From: Chthoniobacter flavus
Lineage (GTDB): Bacteria; Verrucomicrobiota; Verrucomicrobiia; Chthoniobacterales; DYNR01
Direction of reading: 5' to 3'
Assembly (NCBI GenBank): GCA_020720945.1
Contig: DYNR01000084.1
Span: 1 to 8,843 of the forward strand
DNA: 8,843 nucleotides
The number at the start of each line of letters is the position of its first letter. Position 1 is the first letter of the stretch. The position numbers and the translations under genes were made by a program. The notes beneath the pieces are model-generated. The model searched no databases. It was not told the origin of the DNA and saw nothing but the letters and a program-made list of their open reading frames with translations. Below are positions 7,222-8,843 of this stretch, one piece after another.

Positions 7222-8763
7222 TCACGCCGCCCGCCGCCCCCGCCAAAAACCCAAGCCGAAAAGCGCGCACCCCATCACAAAATACGCCACCGCAAATTGC
7301 GGCGCGGCATTCCACCCGTATTTCCCGACCACATTGCCCGCCTGCAAATCCCACGCGTGCAAAAGCCCCACAAAAGAAAGCCCGGCGGAAACCATCGCGC
7401 ACCATCCCGCGGCGACAAGCCTCCTGTCCACCGCAAAAGCCACCATTGCGGAGAGAAGCATGCTGGACAAAAGGAACCCCTGGTTCAAAGCGATCACCCC
7501 GTTGATATACAAGTCGTTACCAAATCCAGGAAGAGCTTCTCCAACGGTTTTTCCAGCGACCCGCAGCGTCGTTTCCACCAGCAAAAACGCCCACGCCCCG
7601 AGCGATGGGACCAGACCGACCGACACCGCCACCGCGTGCTCCTTCGGCGTTTCCTGATACGCCTGCGACATCATCACCACCCCGATCCAAATCAAAATAC
7701 CCAGCGCGGCTTCAATCGGGACAACCCGCAAAACCAAAGGCACTGCCCCAGCGACGCTCAACGCAAAAATCACCGCACCGTTGAGAGCCGAATACCCCGT
7801 CCTCGCCCCCATCGCCTTCCACCCCGGATGCCCTATGTAAATCGTTGTAGGGAAGGGACTACCAAAAAGACCAGCCAAAATTCCACCCACCCCGTTTGCC
7901 GCCAGAGACGGGCGGGTTTCGTAGCGGTCGCCCGCCGCCTCCGCGCTTTCCAAAGATTGCAGCGAACCCACCACATTGAACAACGCCATGGGAAAAATGA
8001 CATTCATATACTGCCAGCCTTTCCCTTCCGTCAAAAACGCCCAAAACCCGCCCGCGTCGGGAAGCGGCCAATGCGGCCCTGGCAAAAATGCACCCCCTCC
8101 GGAACTGAACGAAAACCACCCGCACCACCGCAAAATCCACGCCACCCCAACCCCAAACAAAATCGCGACCAGCCCGGCGGGCAACCCAAGAGGCAACTTG
8201 AACCTCCCCGCATACGCCAGCACGATCAAAAGCATCGGGACCAAAGCGACCAACGGCGACGCAAAAATCTGGAACGCAAAGCCCATCGCAATAAAAGTCA
8301 CCGCAATCCCCGCCAGCGTTGAAAGCAGTGCCGCCCGCGGCAAATGACGGCGGACGGGATCGACAAAAAACGCGGCGGCAAGCTCGATGACACCGCTGAC
8401 CAAACAAGCAAAAACTCCTGCCTGCCAAGCGGTTGTTGCATTTCCTGTCTCCCTCCACACCGGGCCCATCACCAAAAAAACAAACGCGATCAAACTCACC
8501 GTATTGATCCCGTAAGGCAACGCGGTCACATCGTCCCTCCCCGTCCTCGCCGCCAGCCGCCGCCCCTGCCACGCATAAAAAAAATTGCCGAAAACAACCG
8601 AAACCGCGGCGGCAGGCAAAATGCGGGTCAAGATCAGCTCCTCCGGCAACCCGCAGACCAGCGGACAAAGCACGGCAACCAGCAAAAGCTGCAACAAATT
8701 ATCGACGAACAAACCGACGAACCCGTCGGCGTCCCCACGGACAAACCACTTTTGTTTTTTCAT
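7222..8763 (-). CDS. NCS2/AzgA-like xanthine-uracil permease family transporter
   Basis: A 513-residue inner-membrane transporter with about 12-14 hydrophobic segments (roughly residues 20-40, 46-66, 85-104, 113-135, 146-186, 193-212, 253-268, 290-308, 327-366, 377-397, 430-470 and 487-507). Family features are GDADGFVGLFVDNLLQ (10-25), ALPYGINT (81-88), NVVGSLQSLESAEAAGD (263-279, at the position of the substrate-site helix of NCS2 proteins) and FGSPFPTTIYIGHPGWKAMG (300-319) followed by ARTGYSALNG (320-329), equivalent to the conserved TM10 region. NCS2 proteins mostly take up nucleobases with protons or sodium, but this is a divergent branch, so the substrate is unknown. The start is uncertain: the ATG at 8763 is directly abutted by AAAAGGA, which is too close for an ideal site, and in-frame TTG codons lie at 8784, 8814 and 8835. 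It precedes ppk1 on the same strand. Confidence 0.85.
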   Translation of the reverse strand: MKKQKWFVRGDADGFVGLFVDNLLQLLLVAVLCPLVCGLPEELILTRILPAAAVSVVFGNFFYAWQGRRLAARTGRDDVTALPYGINTVSLIAFVFLVMGPVWRETGNATTAWQAGVFACLVSGVIELAAAFFVDPVRRHLPRAALLSTLAGIAVTFIAMGFAFQIFASPLVALVPMLLIVLAYAGRFKLPLGLPAGLVAILFGVGVAWILRWCGWFSFSSGGGAFLPGPHWPLPDAGGFWAFLTEGKGWQYMNVIFPMALFNVVGSLQSLESAEAAGDRYETRPSLAANGVGGILAGLFGSPFPTTIYIGHPGWKAMGARTGYSALNGAVIFALSVAGAVPLVLRVVPIEAALGILIWIGVVMMSQAYQETPKEHAVAVSVGLVPSLGAWAFLLVETTLRVAGKTVGEALPGFGNDLYINGVIALNQGFLLSSMLLSAMVAFAVDRRLVAAGWCAMVSAGLSFVGLLHAWDLQAGNVVGKYGWNAAPQFAVAYFVMGCALFGLGFWRGRRAA

Positions 8764-8843
8764 TCCTTTTCGAGCACTCGCCAACCCAATAAAACTTCCC
8801 CTTTCCCCTTCCAAGCCTTTTCTCTGCGCCCCCAATCCTCCGC
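8764..8843 (-). other. Upstream end of the permease gene, incomplete at window edge
   Basis: The permease reading frame stays open through this stretch, with in-frame TTG codons at 8784, 8814 and 8835. On the minus strand it is purine-rich around 8796-8813. The residues encoded here look low in complexity and polar, unlike the rest of the transporter, so it is more probably leader than coding sequence. No promoter can be called because the window ends. Confidence 0.35.

Noticed and set aside
7297..8322. 341-codon open frame on the plus strand opposite the permease
   Set aside because: The translation is almost entirely Arg, His, Pro, Gln and Lys, the typical shadow of a hydrophobic membrane protein gene on the other strand.

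Overview
The window carries six protein genes, densely packed, in two blocks that converge near position 5100. The organism looks like a Gram-negative bacterium of intermediate GC content with short intergenic gaps, overlapping start/stop codons, some possible TTG starts and many A/T homopolymer runs. A member of the Verrucomicrobiota/PVC group is possible, but that is a low-confidence inference from overall style and gene content, not from a marker gene.

Plus-strand block (125-5095). The first two genes encode a circularly permuted type-2 ATP-grasp protein and an alpha-E domain protein. They overlap by 7 bases and form the well-known two-gene core of a predicted peptide-bond-forming or amidoligase system. 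After a 68-base gap with no visible terminator comes a Na/Pi-cotransporter family membrane protein with a PhoU-like cytoplasmic tail. It overlaps by 4 bases (ATGA) a metallo-beta-lactamase-fold hydrolase that has an unusual helix-turn-helix-like N-terminal region.

Minus-strand block (8763-5104). An NCS2/AzgA-like permease of unknown substrate is followed closely by polyphosphate kinase Ppk1. The 3' ends of ppk1 and the hydrolase gene are 8 bases apart and share an inverted repeat that probably acts as a terminator, mainly for ppk1.

Together, a Na/Pi-type transporter and the main polyphosphate-forming enzyme face each other, which suggests a local phosphate theme, but they are not in one operon. 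No RNA genes, insertion sequences, CRISPR arrays or prophage genes were seen. The content is mostly known families. The points that stand out are the HTH-like/hydrolase fusion, the altered QSSS and GANIGT motifs of the transporter, the shared hairpin, and a slippery A-run at the transporter/hydrolase junction. No wholly new system is evident.
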